A stretch of DNA of 64,000 nucleotides, taken from contig NZ_JAIEUL010000002.1 in NCBI RefSeq assembly GCF_019599185.1, forward strand, positions 124,001 through 188,000. The letters run 5' to 3'. Source of the stretch: Cryobacterium inferilacus. GTDB lineage: Bacteria; Actinomycetota; Actinomycetes; Actinomycetales; Microbacteriaceae. A program made the translations under genes and the position numbers. The notes beneath the pieces are model-generated. The model saw only the letters and a program-made list of their open reading frames with translations. It did no database searches and was not told the origin of the DNA. This document shows, piece after piece, positions 39,566-48,213 of this stretch (position 1 is its first letter; every line of letters starts with the position of its first letter).

Positions 39566-40384
39566 ATGGTGTTCGATCCGTACAGCAGCCTCGCCCCGTC
39601 CTCCCGCACGACCTCCAGCGGCTCACAGCCAGGGCCGGCCGGAACCGTTCGCACGCGGTTGCGCCTCGGTGTCGGTGCGGCGGTGGTGCTGCTCCTCACC
39701 GCCCTGGGGGTGGCTGTCGCCGTGACGGCCATCGCCCAGGTCGGCCACAGTGTCGAGGTTCCCGCCACCCCCGGCGCAGATGATGTGGGTGGGTCGGGTG
39801 AGGCGGGCGGGTCCGGCGCCACCGAACCGGATCCAGATCCGGTCGCCGGGAACGAATCGGCGCTGTTCTCTGAAGCGGGTGACGCGGCGCCCGGCGGCAC
39901 CACCGGTGCCGAGGACTCCGCCGTTTTTGTGCACGTCCTGGGTGCCGTGGCGCATCCGGGGCTCTTCGAGGTCAGCGCCGGCGCCAGAGTTGTCGATGTC
40001 GTTGCCGCGGCCGGCGGGCTGCTACCCACTGCCGATCAGGCGGGGGTCAACCTCGCCCGCCCGGTCACGGACGGTGAACAGCTCTACGTCCCCGCCCAGG
40101 GTGAGGTGGCCCCCGGTGCGCCTGCCGGAGCCGCTGGAGCTGCGACCGGTTCTCCCGGCGCCGCAGGAACGCCGCAGGGAGCCGGGGCCGGCACGACGGT
40201 GAACCTGAATACCGCGACGGTCGCCGACCTCGACACGCTGCCGCGGATCGGACCGGTCATGGCGCAGCGGATCCTGGACTACCGCGCGGCCGAGGGCCGG
40301 TTCGACAGCATCGAGGACCTCCGCAACGTCACCGGGATCGGCGACAAGACCTTCGCCGCCCTCCAGGACCTGATCAGTGTCTGA
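39566..40384 (+). CDS. comEA: ComEA-type helix-hairpin-helix DNA-binding protein
   Basis: Membrane-anchored DNA receptor-like protein. 272 residues. One membrane helix (about 38-58: GVGAAVVLLLTALGVAVAVTAIAQVG), a Gly/Ala/Pro-rich spacer, an SLBB domain (VFVHVLGAVAHPGLFEVSAGARVVDVVAAAGGL), another linker, then the C-terminal ComEA HhH pair (VNLNTATVADLDTLPRIGPVMAQRILDYR, then FDSIEDLRNVTGIGDKTFAALQDL). Overlaps comEC by eight bases. Together they resemble the DNA-uptake channel, though pilus genes are not in the window. Confidence 0.92.
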   Translation: MVFDPYSSLAPSSRTTSSGSQPGPAGTVRTRLRLGVGAAVVLLLTALGVAVAVTAIAQVGHSVEVPATPGADDVGGSGEAGGSGATEPDPDPVAGNESALFSEAGDAAPGGTTGAEDSAVFVHVLGAVAHPGLFEVSAGARVVDVVAAAGGLLPTADQAGVNLARPVTDGEQLYVPAQGEVAPGAPAGAAGAATGSPGAAGTPQGAGAGTTVNLNTATVADLDTLPRIGPVMAQRILDYRAAEGRFDSIEDLRNVTGIGDKTFAALQDLISV

Positions 40385-42926
40385 TCTCGGACGCGGCAGG
40401 GCGGGCGGCGGTCGCGGTGCAGGCCGTGCAGGCCGCGCAGACGGGCGGCGAGGCAGGTCCCGCCGTGCGCCGCCTGGCACCGCCCCGTCTGGGCTGGACC
40501 TGCGTCTGGTCTGGCCCGCGGCGGCCTGCTGGATCTCCGCCGGACTGCTGGTGGCGGTGCCGACGATCGCGGGCGGCGTTGCCGCTGTGCTCTGGGCGGC
40601 CGCGCTCGTCCTGATTCTCCGGTCGCTCCGTTGGGGCTACATCCGGTCGCCAGGTTCCCGCGGCCGGCGTCTCGGCCGGCCGGGGTCACCCCGTGCGCGT
40701 GCTCGCCTGCAACCGGCTCGCACGACGCGCAGCACCGGGCCGTTGCTCGGGACCCTGGCCGTGTGCTGCGCCGCGGCCGGCCTGGTGGCCACGACCGTCG
40801 CGGTGCAGGGCCCGCACCGGCTCCCCGACACGGTGCGCGCGGTCATCGACGAGCGCGCTCGAGCCACTGCACACGTCACGGTCGCTTCGTCACCTGTCGT
40901 GCGAAGCGGTGCTGGCTTCGGTGGTGCAGACCAACTGCGCTTCCGGGTCACCCTGACGAGACTGGAGGCGGCGGCCACCGCCAGGGGGAAGGGGCAGGAG
41001 GTATCGGTGCCCGTGGTGATGTTCATCGCAGCCGCCGAACGGACCCCGGCCATCGGCGATGAGCTACGCCTGACGGGCACTCTTGTGGCCACCGAACCCG
41101 GGGATGCCGCTTCGGCATTGTTCTTCGGTCGGGGCGAGCCCGAACTGGTTCGCCCCGCTCCCTGGTTCCTGGACTGGGCGAACCGGCTGCGCGCCGGTTT
41201 CGCCGCCGCCGCCGGCGACCTGCCAGGCCCCGGAGCGGACCTGCTCCCCGGCCTCGCGATCGGGGACACCGCCGCCGTGGACGAGGACCTCGAATCCGCC
41301 ATGAAAGCGAGCTCGTTGAGTCATCTCACCGCGGTCTCGGGCGCGAACTGTGCGATCGTGCTCGCGCTGGTTCTGGCAGTCTCCTCGGCGTCTGGCCTGA
41401 GCCGGCGGTGGCGGGTCGCCTGCGGGCTCGTGGTGCTGGCGGGATTCGTGGTTCTGGTGACGCCGGAACCCAGCGTGATCCGCGCCGCCACCATGGCCAC
41501 GATCGTACTGATCGCCGGATCGGTGGGGCGACCGGGCCGTGGCCTGCCCGCGCTGGCCCTGGCCGTGCTGGTCCTGCTGGTGAGCGATCCCTGGCTCGCG
41601 CGCAACTACGGCTTTGCGCTCTCGGTGCTGGCCACCCTCGGCCTGCTCGTGCTCACGGTACCCCTGGCGCGCCGGCTCCGGCACTGGGTGCCCGCACCGG
41701 TTGCCGCGGTACTGGCCATCCCGGTCGCCGCCCAACTGGCGTGCCAGCCGGTTCTCGTGCTGCTCAGCCCCACCCTGCCGGCGTACGGTGTGCCCGCGAA
41801 TCTGCTCGCGGCGGCCGCGGCTCCCGTCGCCACCATCGTTGGACTGGCCGCCTGCCTGCTGTTGCCGTGGCTGCCCGCCCTGGCGGCGCCGCTGGTCTGG
41901 CTGGCCTGGCTGCCGGCGACGTGGATCGCCGCTGTGGCCCAGACCACGGCAGGTTTGCCGGCCAGCAGCCTGCCCTGGCTGGGCGGTGGGTTGGGCGTAC
42001 TGCTCACCCTGGGATGCACGGTCGCGGTCGTCGTGCTGCTTGCGGCGCCACGGCCGGGACAAGGCCAGGCCGTGGCCCGGCTCGGTAGCGGGGCGCTGCT
42101 CTGCCTGGCGGTCGGGTGCACGGTGGGCGCCTCGCTCGGCACCGGCCTGGGGAGGGCCACCGTCTTCCCCGCGGACTGGCAGATCGCCGCCTGCGACATC
42201 GGCCAGGGCGACGCCGTCGTGGTGCGTGACGGCGACCAGGTCGCGCTCATCGACGCGGGGCCCGACCCCACCCTGCTGACCGCCTGCCTGGCCGAACTGG
42301 GCATCGACCGGGTCGACCTGCTTGTTCTCACCCACTACGACTTCGATCATGTCGGGGGACTGGACGCCGTGATCGGTCGGGTGGACACGGCCCTGGTCGG
42401 CCCGCCGGACACCGGCGCTGACGCCAGGCTGGGCTCCCTGCTGGCCCGGTCAGGCGCGCGGGTCACGGAGGCCGCGCGCGGGCAGCACGGCACGCTGGGA
42501 GCGCTGGCGTGGCAGGTGCTCTGGCCGATCGGCGCCGCCGACGTCTTCACGACCGGCAACGACGGGAGCGTCACCATCCGGTTCGAGGGTCGCGGCATCA
42601 GCTCAGTGTTCCTCGGTGATCTCGGTGAGGAGGCGCAGAACGCCCTGCTCGCGGCCGGTGAGATCGGCCGGGTCGACGTGGTGAAGGTCGCCCACCACGG
42701 ATCGGGCGATCAGAGTGCTGCTCTGTACGCCGAGCTCAGAGCCCGCGTGGGACTGGTCTCCGTGGGGGAGGACAACGGCTACGGCCACCCCACCCGTTCT
42801 GTCCTTGACCTGCTGGACTCGGCGAGCACGGCAACGGTCCGCACCGACCAGGATGGTCTGGCCGTGATCGCCCCGGCTGGCGGCTCGTTGAGGGTCTGGA
42901 CCGAGAGGGTCGGCCCTGCCGGTTAG
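40377..42926 (+). CDS. comEC: ComEC/Rec2-family DNA uptake channel protein
   Basis: Polytopic membrane protein of competence, 849 residues, GTG start inside the comEA end. A hydrophobic N-terminal third, an OB-like extracytoplasmic segment (TVASSPVVRSGAGFGGADQLRFRVTLTRLEA), the Competence core with LLPGLAIGDTAAVDEDLESAMKASSLSHLTAVSGANCAIVLALVL, about ten helices, and a C-terminal metallo-beta-lactamase-like domain (ACDIGQGDAVVVRDGD; DLLVLTHYDFDHVGGLDAVIG; VVKVAHHGSGDQS). The TH-Y-D-x-DH metal motif is kept, so nuclease activity is plausible. Whether the organism is transformable is not known. Confidence 0.92.
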   Translation: MSDLGRGRAGGGRGAGRAGRADGRRGRSRRAPPGTAPSGLDLRLVWPAAACWISAGLLVAVPTIAGGVAAVLWAAALVLILRSLRWGYIRSPGSRGRRLGRPGSPRARARLQPARTTRSTGPLLGTLAVCCAAAGLVATTVAVQGPHRLPDTVRAVIDERARATAHVTVASSPVVRSGAGFGGADQLRFRVTLTRLEAAATARGKGQEVSVPVVMFIAAAERTPAIGDELRLTGTLVATEPGDAASALFFGRGEPELVRPAPWFLDWANRLRAGFAAAAGDLPGPGADLLPGLAIGDTAAVDEDLESAMKASSLSHLTAVSGANCAIVLALVLAVSSASGLSRRWRVACGLVVLAGFVVLVTPEPSVIRAATMATIVLIAGSVGRPGRGLPALALAVLVLLVSDPWLARNYGFALSVLATLGLLVLTVPLARRLRHWVPAPVAAVLAIPVAAQLACQPVLVLLSPTLPAYGVPANLLAAAAAPVATIVGLAACLLLPWLPALAAPLVWLAWLPATWIAAVAQTTAGLPASSLPWLGGGLGVLLTLGCTVAVVVLLAAPRPGQGQAVARLGSGALLCLAVGCTVGASLGTGLGRATVFPADWQIAACDIGQGDAVVVRDGDQVALIDAGPDPTLLTACLAELGIDRVDLLVLTHYDFDHVGGLDAVIGRVDTALVGPPDTGADARLGSLLARSGARVTEAARGQHGTLGALAWQVLWPIGAADVFTTGNDGSVTIRFEGRGISSVFLGDLGEEAQNALLAAGEIGRVDVVKVAHHGSGDQSAALYAELRARVGLVSVGEDNGYGHPTRSVLDLLDSASTATVRTDQDGLAVIAPAGGSLRVWTERVGPAG

Positions 42927-42929
42927 GCT
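42924..42929 (+). promoter_or_regulatory. -10 box (TAGGCT) for holA
   Basis: TAGGCT overlaps the comEC stop codon (TAG 42924-42926) and lies 23 bases before the holA GTG, giving a leader of roughly 17 bases with the AGGGAG site at 42943-42948. Confidence 0.45.
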
Positions 42930-42952
42930 GGAGCGGTAGCGAAGGGAGCCCC

Positions 42953-43996
42953 GTGGCGGCACGAACAACAGCATCGGGTCGAACCGGTAAACCGGCCGCG
43001 AAGGCCTCGACGGCGAAGATCCCGCAGCTGGCCTGGCACCAGGTGCGACCTGCTCCGGTTGTGCTCGTCTCCGGCACCGAGGATTTCCTTGCCGACCGGG
43101 CAATCCGCACTCTCCGGGACTTTCTGAAACTGGAAGATCCCAGCCTCGAGATCAGCGATATCCAGGCCGACAGTTACGCACCTGGCGAGCTGCTCACCCT
43201 GGCGAGCCCTTCGCTCTTCGGTGAGCCCAGGATGATCAGGGTCAGCTCGGTCGAGAAGTGCAGCGACACCTTCCTCACCGAGGCCATCGAGTACTTGCAG
43301 AACCCCGCAGACGATACCTATGTCATCCTGCGGCACGGCGGGGGAGTGCGTGGCAAGAAGCTGCTGGACACCATTCGCAGCGGTGTCGGTGGAGCCATCG
43401 AAGTGGTCTGTGCGGAACTGAAGAAGGACGCCGACAAGCACGACTTCGCCACTGCCGAATTCCGCACGGCCGGCAAGCGTGTCACCCCGAGCGCTCTCCG
43501 GGCCCTCGTCGCCGCATTCTCCGACGATCTGGCGGAGCTCTCTGCCGCCTGCCAGCAGCTGATCGCCGACACCGGCGCCGAAGTCACCGAAACCACCGTG
43601 GACCGCTACTACGGCGGCCGGGTGGAGACCAACGCCTTCAAGGTCGCCGATTCCGCGATCGCCGGACGGCTAGGAGAAGCCCTGGTGACCCTCCGGCACG
43701 CGCTGGCCTCCGGCGCCGATCCCGTCCCCATCGTCGCCGCATTCGCGAGCAAGATCCGCACCATGGCCAAGCTATTCGGAGCGCGCGGTGGGTCGGCCCA
43801 GTTGGCCGCGACCTACAGCCTGGCCCCGTGGCAGGTCGAACGCGCCCAGCGAGACCTGCGTGGCTGGTCGGATGACGGGCTGGCCCGGTGCATCGTGATG
43901 CTTGCCGAGACGGATGCTGCCGTGAAGGGCGCTGGCCGTGACCCGGTCTTCGCGCTCGAGCGGCTCGTGACGGTCATCGCCAAGCGCGGCGAATAG
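42953..43996 (+). CDS. holA: DNA polymerase III delta subunit HolA
   Basis: Clamp-loader subunit that opens the beta clamp. 347 residues, GTG start with AGGGAG upstream. A basic Ala/Thr N-terminal tail of about 25 residues precedes domain I: LAWHQVRPAPVVLVSGTEDFLADRAIRTLRDFL. Then ADSYAPGELLTLASPSLFGEPRMIRVSSVEK, and domain II/III with DLAELSAACQQLIADTG, VETNAFKVADSAIAGRLGEALVTLRHAL and APWQVERAQRDLRGWSDDGLARCIVMLAETDAAVKG, which are typical delta-subunit motifs. It often follows comEC, as here. Confidence 0.93.
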   Translation: MAARTTASGRTGKPAAKASTAKIPQLAWHQVRPAPVVLVSGTEDFLADRAIRTLRDFLKLEDPSLEISDIQADSYAPGELLTLASPSLFGEPRMIRVSSVEKCSDTFLTEAIEYLQNPADDTYVILRHGGGVRGKKLLDTIRSGVGGAIEVVCAELKKDADKHDFATAEFRTAGKRVTPSALRALVAAFSDDLAELSAACQQLIADTGAEVTETTVDRYYGGRVETNAFKVADSAIAGRLGEALVTLRHALASGADPVPIVAAFASKIRTMAKLFGARGGSAQLAATYSLAPWQVERAQRDLRGWSDDGLARCIVMLAETDAAVKGAGRDPVFALERLVTVIAKRGE

Positions 43997-44039
43997 CGAC
44001 CTGTCCGCCCGGCCACATCGATGGCCAGACGAGGGCTGG

Positions 44040-44795
44040 TCAGGGGCGGTCAGAGACCGTGACGGCGGTGCGGTTCAGATAGATCCAGACGCCGTCGGTG
44101 TAGTCAGAGTTTCCACAGGTCTCCGCGCTGACCTTCACGGGCAGAATGGTCGCGGCCCCGGCCAGGTCGTCGTGCGAAGCGGTCCCGGCGAAGGACGCCG
44201 GCAGTGTCGGGCAGTATTCCAGCTGTACCCGACCCACCAGGTCGGTGAACTGCACCATGATCGACTCCGTGGGCGTCGGCAGGAGAACGGCCAGGGCGAG
44301 AGACAGCGCACCCACCGCGAGTCCCACGGTGCCGAGCAGGGCGCCCAGCAGGGTGAGCAGGCGCCCGGTGGGGGCCTCTGGTGCGGTGCCGCCCGGCCGG
44401 CCCTGGTCTGGTGCGACGCGCGAGGGCGCCTCGTTCGGCAGGGTGCCGGCAGGGAACGACCCATCAGGGAACGACCCGTCGGGGAACGACCCGTCCGGGA
44501 AGGCCTGTGGTTCGGGCGGGCGCGTGCCGTGCGTGACGGTGGGGGCGGGGGCGGACACCGTCGCGGCGGCGAGCAGGGCGGCCCCGCCGAGAACGAAGAC
44601 GAAGGCGAGCACCCCGATGACGACCCAGGGTTCGACGCCGGAATAGGCCCGTACGGACGGAGCGAACCAGAGTCCGACAGCGATCACGGCTGCGGCAATC
44701 CCGAAGGCGCCGGCGAGGGCGGCGGCCCTCCTGCGCCCACTCGGTCGCAAGACCAGACCGGGCGCTGCATCCGGGTGCTCGTATTCGCTCGTCAC
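44040..44795 (-). CDS. Membrane protein with PDGSF repeats, function unknown
   Basis: 251 residues, GTG start exactly six bases after a TAGGGT box (leaderless). Two hydrophobic segments early (about 24-44 and 56-78), then a Pro-rich linker with tandem FPDGS units encoded by 15-bp repeats, another long hydrophobic segment (about 143-175), and an extracytoplasmic C-terminal domain with two Cys (EYCPTLPASFAG and ETCGNSDYTDGVWIYLN) that could form a disulphide. I recognise no family. It is convergent with holA and lies 192 bp upstream of the end of rpsT, in between which are other tandem repeats. Confidence 0.72.
   Translation of the reverse strand: MTSEYEHPDAAPGLVLRPSGRRRAAALAGAFGIAAAVIAVGLWFAPSVRAYSGVEPWVVIGVLAFVFVLGGAALLAAATVSAPAPTVTHGTRPPEPQAFPDGSFPDGSFPDGSFPAGTLPNEAPSRVAPDQGRPGGTAPEAPTGRLLTLLGALLGTVGLAVGALSLALAVLLPTPTESIMVQFTDLVGRVQLEYCPTLPASFAGTASHDDLAGAATILPVKVSAETCGNSDYTDGVWIYLNRTAVTVSDRP
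44451..44501 (-). repeat. 15-bp coding tandem repeat (FPDGS units)
   Basis: GGGAACGACCC plus four variable bases repeats three times with a partial fourth copy. Copies are nearly identical, so the repeat number may vary between strains. Confidence 0.75.
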
Positions 44796-44801
44796 GCCGA
44801 C

Positions 44802-44807
44802 ACCCTA
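44802..44807 (-). promoter_or_regulatory. Leaderless -10 box (TAGGGT) for the PDGSF membrane protein
   Basis: On the minus strand TAGGGT (44807-44802) is followed by six bases and then GTG 44795. No ribosome site. Confidence 0.55.
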
Positions 44808-44838
44808 GCGTCGGCCAGGTGGTTCGGAAAGGGTGGGG

Positions 44839-44891
44839 CGACCCGCTCTGACTCTGGACGACCCGCTCTGACTCTGGGCGACCCGCCCTGA
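44839..44891 (+). repeat. 20-bp intergenic tandem repeat, 2.5 copies
   Basis: CGACCCGCTCTGACTCTGG plus one variable base at 44839-44858 and 44859-44878, then a partial copy to 44891. Non-coding, upstream of the PDGSF gene and beyond the rpsT terminator. Confidence 0.75.
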
Positions 44892-44907
44892 CACACCCCG
44901 GACGCAG

Positions 44908-44933
44908 AAAACCCCCGCCCAGTGGGCGGGGGT
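44908..44933 (-). terminator. Rho-independent terminator of rpsT
   Basis: Stem ACCCCCGCCC (44911-44920), loop AGT, GGGCGGGGGT (44924-44933), followed on the minus strand by TTTT. Perfect 10-bp GC stem with a T-run, the most classical terminator in the window, 55 bases after the rpsT stop. Confidence 0.85.
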
Positions 44934-44987
44934 GTGTCTGTGAAGCGACGCGGGGTGGAACCCTGCGGGAGAACCGAGGTTCGCGCT

Positions 44988-45248
44988 TTAGAGAGCGTTG
45001 ACCGACTTGGCGATCGCGGACTTCTTGTTCGCGGCCTGGTTCTTGTGGATAACGCCCTTGCTGACGGCCTTGTCGAGCTTCTTGGAAGCAACGGCGAGGC
45101 TGGCGACAGCCTTGTCCTTGTCACCGGCGGTGACGGCGAGGCGCGTGGCCCGGATGGCGGTCTTGAACTCGCTCTTGACCGCCTTGTTGCGCTCCTGCGA
45201 CTTCTTGTTGGTGAGGATCCGCTTGATCTGCGACTTGATGTTTGCCAC
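44988..45248 (-). CDS. rpsT: Ribosomal protein bS20
   Basis: Small-subunit 16S rRNA-binding protein. 86 residues, GTG start. Sequence is typical: [29 protein letters not shown], then [31 protein letters not shown]; lysine-rich and helical. Its codons use mostly AAG and preferred codons as expected for a highly expressed gene. The ribosome site is weak (GAAAGCG). The 118-bp upstream interval holds no promoter I can call with confidence. A textbook hairpin terminator follows. Confidence 0.97.
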   Translation of the reverse strand: MANIKSQIKRILTNKKSQERNKAVKSEFKTAIRATRLAVTAGDKDKAVASLAVASKKLDKAVSKGVIHKNQAANKKSAIAKSVNAL

Positions 45249-45366
45249 GTTTATACGCTTTCGTTAGGTTCTTGTTCGGATGGGCCGCCCGGCGATAGAG
45301 GGCACCGTGCGGCGAAAATCGTGTGGGGTGGGACCCAACACGCAAGCCAACAGGCAACGATACCAG

Positions 45367-46149
45367 TTATCGGCGCTGATCGGTGACCGAATCGGACCGA
45401 CCTGGCCGGGAGTCCGCGCTCACCCGGGCGAGTACCCGCCTGAGCACTGTATCGAAAGCGTGCGGCCGGTGCAGGCTCACCAGGTGACCGGCACCAGGAA
45501 CGGTGATCAGAGTGGCGTTCGGGGCGGCGCGAAGGAATCGGCCCTGGTGCAGGCGGAAGTGATCCCAGGCCCCGTTGACCAGCCAGACCTGGCCGTCGTA
45601 AGCGCGCAGGTCGGCCAGGGGAGTGAGCGTTCCCGTCGACCGCAGGCCCGCCTCCATGACGTCCAGCGCGACCCCGCCGGCCAGGACATCGGCCGCCCCG
45701 GCGGCCGGGAGCATGCGGCGGACCAGGAAGGTGTGCAGCGCGAGCCCCCGGTCAGGGAGACGGTGAATCAGCCGGGCGAGCAGACGGTACGCCGCCAACC
45801 CGGCACCGCCGGGCTCGAACGACGACCCGACGGCGACGAGGCCGATGACCCGGGCCGGATGGCTGGCCGCGTAGGCCATGGCGTAATACCCGCCCAGAGA
45901 CAGTCCCACGAGCAGCACCCGGCCGCCCAGGGCGTCGACGCCGGCGTCGATCGCGGCGAGGGCCCCTGTCACGCTGAATTCGTCGCCGAGCCTGGACCCG
46001 TGCCCTGGCAGGTCGACGGCCAGCACCGGGTGGCCCGCCCCGGCCAGCCACTCGCGCTGGTGCCGCCACATGCTGGCCGAGGTGCGGATCCCGTGCACCA
46101 GCAGAACCGGCACCGGCTCCGGTACGTCGGCGGGCACCGGCTCCGGCAC
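45367..46149 (-). CDS. Alpha/beta-hydrolase fold protein
   Basis: 260 residues, GTG start one base after the stop of the response-regulator gene, so probably co-transcribed with the two-component system. Hydrolase marks: VLLVHGIRTSASMWRHQREWL (oxyanion region), DLPGHG, nucleophile elbow VGLSLGGYYAMAYA (Ser), WLVNGAWDHFRLH (acid) and PGAGHLVSLHRPHAF (His). The N-terminus PEPVPADVPEPVP is a small repeat and may be mis-started. Substrate unknown; catalytic triad looks complete. Confidence 0.85.
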   Translation of the reverse strand: MPEPVPADVPEPVPVLLVHGIRTSASMWRHQREWLAGAGHPVLAVDLPGHGSRLGDEFSVTGALAAIDAGVDALGGRVLLVGLSLGGYYAMAYAASHPARVIGLVAVGSSFEPGGAGLAAYRLLARLIHRLPDRGLALHTFLVRRMLPAAGAADVLAGGVALDVMEAGLRSTGTLTPLADLRAYDGQVWLVNGAWDHFRLHQGRFLRAAPNATLITVPGAGHLVSLHRPHAFDTVLRRVLARVSADSRPGRSDSVTDQRR

Positions 46150-46150
46150 G

Positions 46151-46837
46151 TCAGGACCCCCTGATGGTGCCTGAGGCCCTGGCGCTGGCGACGGCGGAGG
46201 TGCGGGAACTGACGCCGAGCTTGCCGAAGATGTGCACCAGGTGGGACTTCACGGTCGCCTCGCTGAGGAACAGGTCCTGGCCGATCTGCCGATTGGAGCG
46301 ACCGGCCGCGACGAGACCGAGCACCTCCACCTCGCGGGGGGAGAGCCGGCCCTGCGGGATCCGGGAGCGATCGGCGAGCTTCCGTACGATCACGGGGGCC
46401 AGCGCGCTCTGGCCGGCGGCTGCGGCCCGCACGGCGGCGATGAGTTCGGCGGGCGGCGCATCCTTGAGCAGGTAGCCGCTGGCTCCGGCCTCGATGGCGC
46501 CGAGGATGTCGGCATCCGTGTCGTAGTTGGTGAGGATGAGCACGTGCGGGGCTCCTGGCACCGAGCGCACGCGGCGGGTGGCTTCGGCGCCCTGCATGCG
46601 AACGCCGTACGGGCTTGCACTGTGCGGGTCGGCGCCGGGCAGATCCGGCCCAGGCAGTGCCCCGCCGAACTGCAGGTCCATCAGCACCACGTCGACCCGG
46701 CCAGACGCCGCCAGTGCGACGGCCTCGTCAGCGGTACCGGCCTCCAACTCGACCACCAGGTCGGGCTCGGCGCCGAGCAGCGCGCGCAGGCCGGCGCGCA
46801 CGACGGGGTGGTCGTCGGCGAGCAGCACCCGGATCAT
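46151..46837 (-). CDS. NarL/FixJ-type response regulator with enlarged receiver loop
   Basis: 228 residues. Receiver domain: acidic pocket LLADDHPVV (Asp8/9), phospho-acceptor Asp54 in VLMDLQFGG, Thr in LILTNYDTD and Lys in GYLLKDAPP. The C-terminal LuxR helix-turn-helix is [45 protein letters not shown]. Between Asp54 and the conserved GAEATRRVR, where most family members have about 5-6 residues, there are roughly 20 ([20 protein letters not shown]...), an unusual insertion. Start overlaps the kinase stop by ATGA. The cognate kinase is encoded just upstream. Confidence 0.92.
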   Translation of the reverse strand: MIRVLLADDHPVVRAGLRALLGAEPDLVVELEAGTADEAVALAASGRVDVVLMDLQFGGALPGPDLPGADPHSASPYGVRMQGAEATRRVRSVPGAPHVLILTNYDTDADILGAIEAGASGYLLKDAPPAELIAAVRAAAAGQSALAPVIVRKLADRSRIPQGRLSPREVEVLGLVAAGRSNRQIGQDLFLSEATVKSHLVHIFGKLGVSSRTSAVASARASGTIRGS

Positions 46838-48099
46838 GCGGGCCCCGGCCCGGTGGGGAAGGTGACCGCGACGGCGGTGCCCTGGCCGGGCGCAGACTCG
46901 AGCACGAAGCTGCCGCCCAGCTGCTCCACCCGTTGCCTGATCGCGACCAGGCCGAAGGAGTCAGGACTCTGAGCGGCGGAATCGGTGACGGCGAAACCGC
47001 GCCCGTCGTCGACGATGTCGAGGGCGACCTCGTCGGACATGTAGCTCAGCGTGATTTCCGCACGTCCGGCCCCTGCGTGCTGGGTGACGTTGGCGAGCGA
47101 GCCCTGCGCGATGCGCAACAGCGTCGTCTCCAGGGTCATCGGCAGCGGCACCGCATCACCGGTGACGTGCAGGCTGACCCTGGTGCTCCTGCCCCCACCG
47201 GTCGCGGTGCGCTCCACCGCCGCGGCGAGCCGGGCCAGAGCACCTGGCAGGCTCTGGGTGTCCAGCGCGGGCGGGGTCAGTTCCCGGATGAAGCGGCGGG
47301 TTTCCTGCAGATTGGCCGCGGCGGTGTCCCTGGCCAGACGCAGGTGCTCCAGAGCGGCGTCATCGGTCACGGTGCGCTCGGCCGCGTGCAGCAGCAGTTG
47401 GATGCTGGACAGTCCCTGGGCGACGGTGTCGTGGATCTCCCTGGCGAGTCGTTCGCGTTCGGCCAGCGTGCCGGCGTCTCTGGCCGTTGCGGCCAGTTCG
47501 GCCCTGGTGGCGAGCAGGTCCTGGATGAGGTTCTGGCGCTCGGCGGCCTCGCGCAGCATCGCCCGATAGCCCAGCCCCACGGCCACGGCGACCGCGGCGC
47601 CCACGAGGGGGCCGAGGGTGGCACCCAGGCTGAGCCCGACGTGCAGACTCATCGACCAGATCGTCAGTCCCACGCTGAGCAGCACCAGCGGGATGCCCGC
47701 CCGCAGCGGCAGCACGTGCAACTGCAGGAAGAACAGCGGGAACACGATGAACGCGGCATCCGGGGTGAGCAGGGTGAGCGCCAGCCACTCCAGCAGCAGC
47801 ACGGCCATCCACACCGGTACCACCCAGCGCCACGCGGTGCGACGGGCGAGTTCGCTGCCCCCGACGTAGCTGGCCAGGAACACGAGCGCCAGCGTCACCA
47901 CGCCGACCGGGTTCGGTACCTCGCCGAGCAGGGTCCGCACGATGACGAGACCGGTGAGCCCGGCGATCAGCAGGTGCAGGCCGTTGCGGAGGCCGGAGAA
48001 CACCGGGGTCAGGGCGGAGTGGGGGACACCCTCGCCGATGCTGGCGGGCGGCGTGGGATCCCGGCGGAGCGGGGTGGGGGCGAGCGCGAGGCTGGACAT
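46834..48099 (-). CDS. NarL-type sensor histidine kinase
   Basis: 421 residues. Five to six hydrophobic segments between about 38 and 178, with no periplasmic domain, then a short coiled linker and the HisKA_3 dimerisation domain with phospho-His at 223 ([21 protein letters not shown]). The HATPase domain has [23 protein letters not shown] (N box), DIVDDGRGF and [18 protein letters not shown]. Input signal unknown, probably a membrane or envelope state as in LiaS/DesK-like kinases. TAGGCT lies nine bases upstream of the ATG. Divergent from lepA. Confidence 0.9.
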   Translation of the reverse strand: MSSLALAPTPLRRDPTPPASIGEGVPHSALTPVFSGLRNGLHLLIAGLTGLVIVRTLLGEVPNPVGVVTLALVFLASYVGGSELARRTAWRWVVPVWMAVLLLEWLALTLLTPDAAFIVFPLFFLQLHVLPLRAGIPLVLLSVGLTIWSMSLHVGLSLGATLGPLVGAAVAVAVGLGYRAMLREAAERQNLIQDLLATRAELAATARDAGTLAERERLAREIHDTVAQGLSSIQLLLHAAERTVTDDAALEHLRLARDTAAANLQETRRFIRELTPPALDTQSLPGALARLAAAVERTATGGGRSTRVSLHVTGDAVPLPMTLETTLLRIAQGSLANVTQHAGAGRAEITLSYMSDEVALDIVDDGRGFAVTDSAAQSPDSFGLVAIRQRVEQLGGSFVLESAPGQGTAVAVTFPTGPGPA

Positions 48100-48213
48100 G
48101 GTGCGCCCAGCCTAATCAGGCCGGCCGGAACAGTCATCCGTCGAATGGTTGACCGGCAGCAGAAAGCTCCGGGTCACCCCGACACCGCGGGGCATGGGAG
48201 AATTGGGCTCATC

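Noticed and set aside
43997-44039. Terminator between holA and the PDGSF gene
   Set aside because: Only a five-pair GGCCA/TGGCC stem with a six-base loop; too weak to call.
46615-48213. Upstream extension of lepA
   Set aside because: It is the antisense of the kinase and response-regulator genes; LepA's conserved N-terminus begins at ATG 48214.
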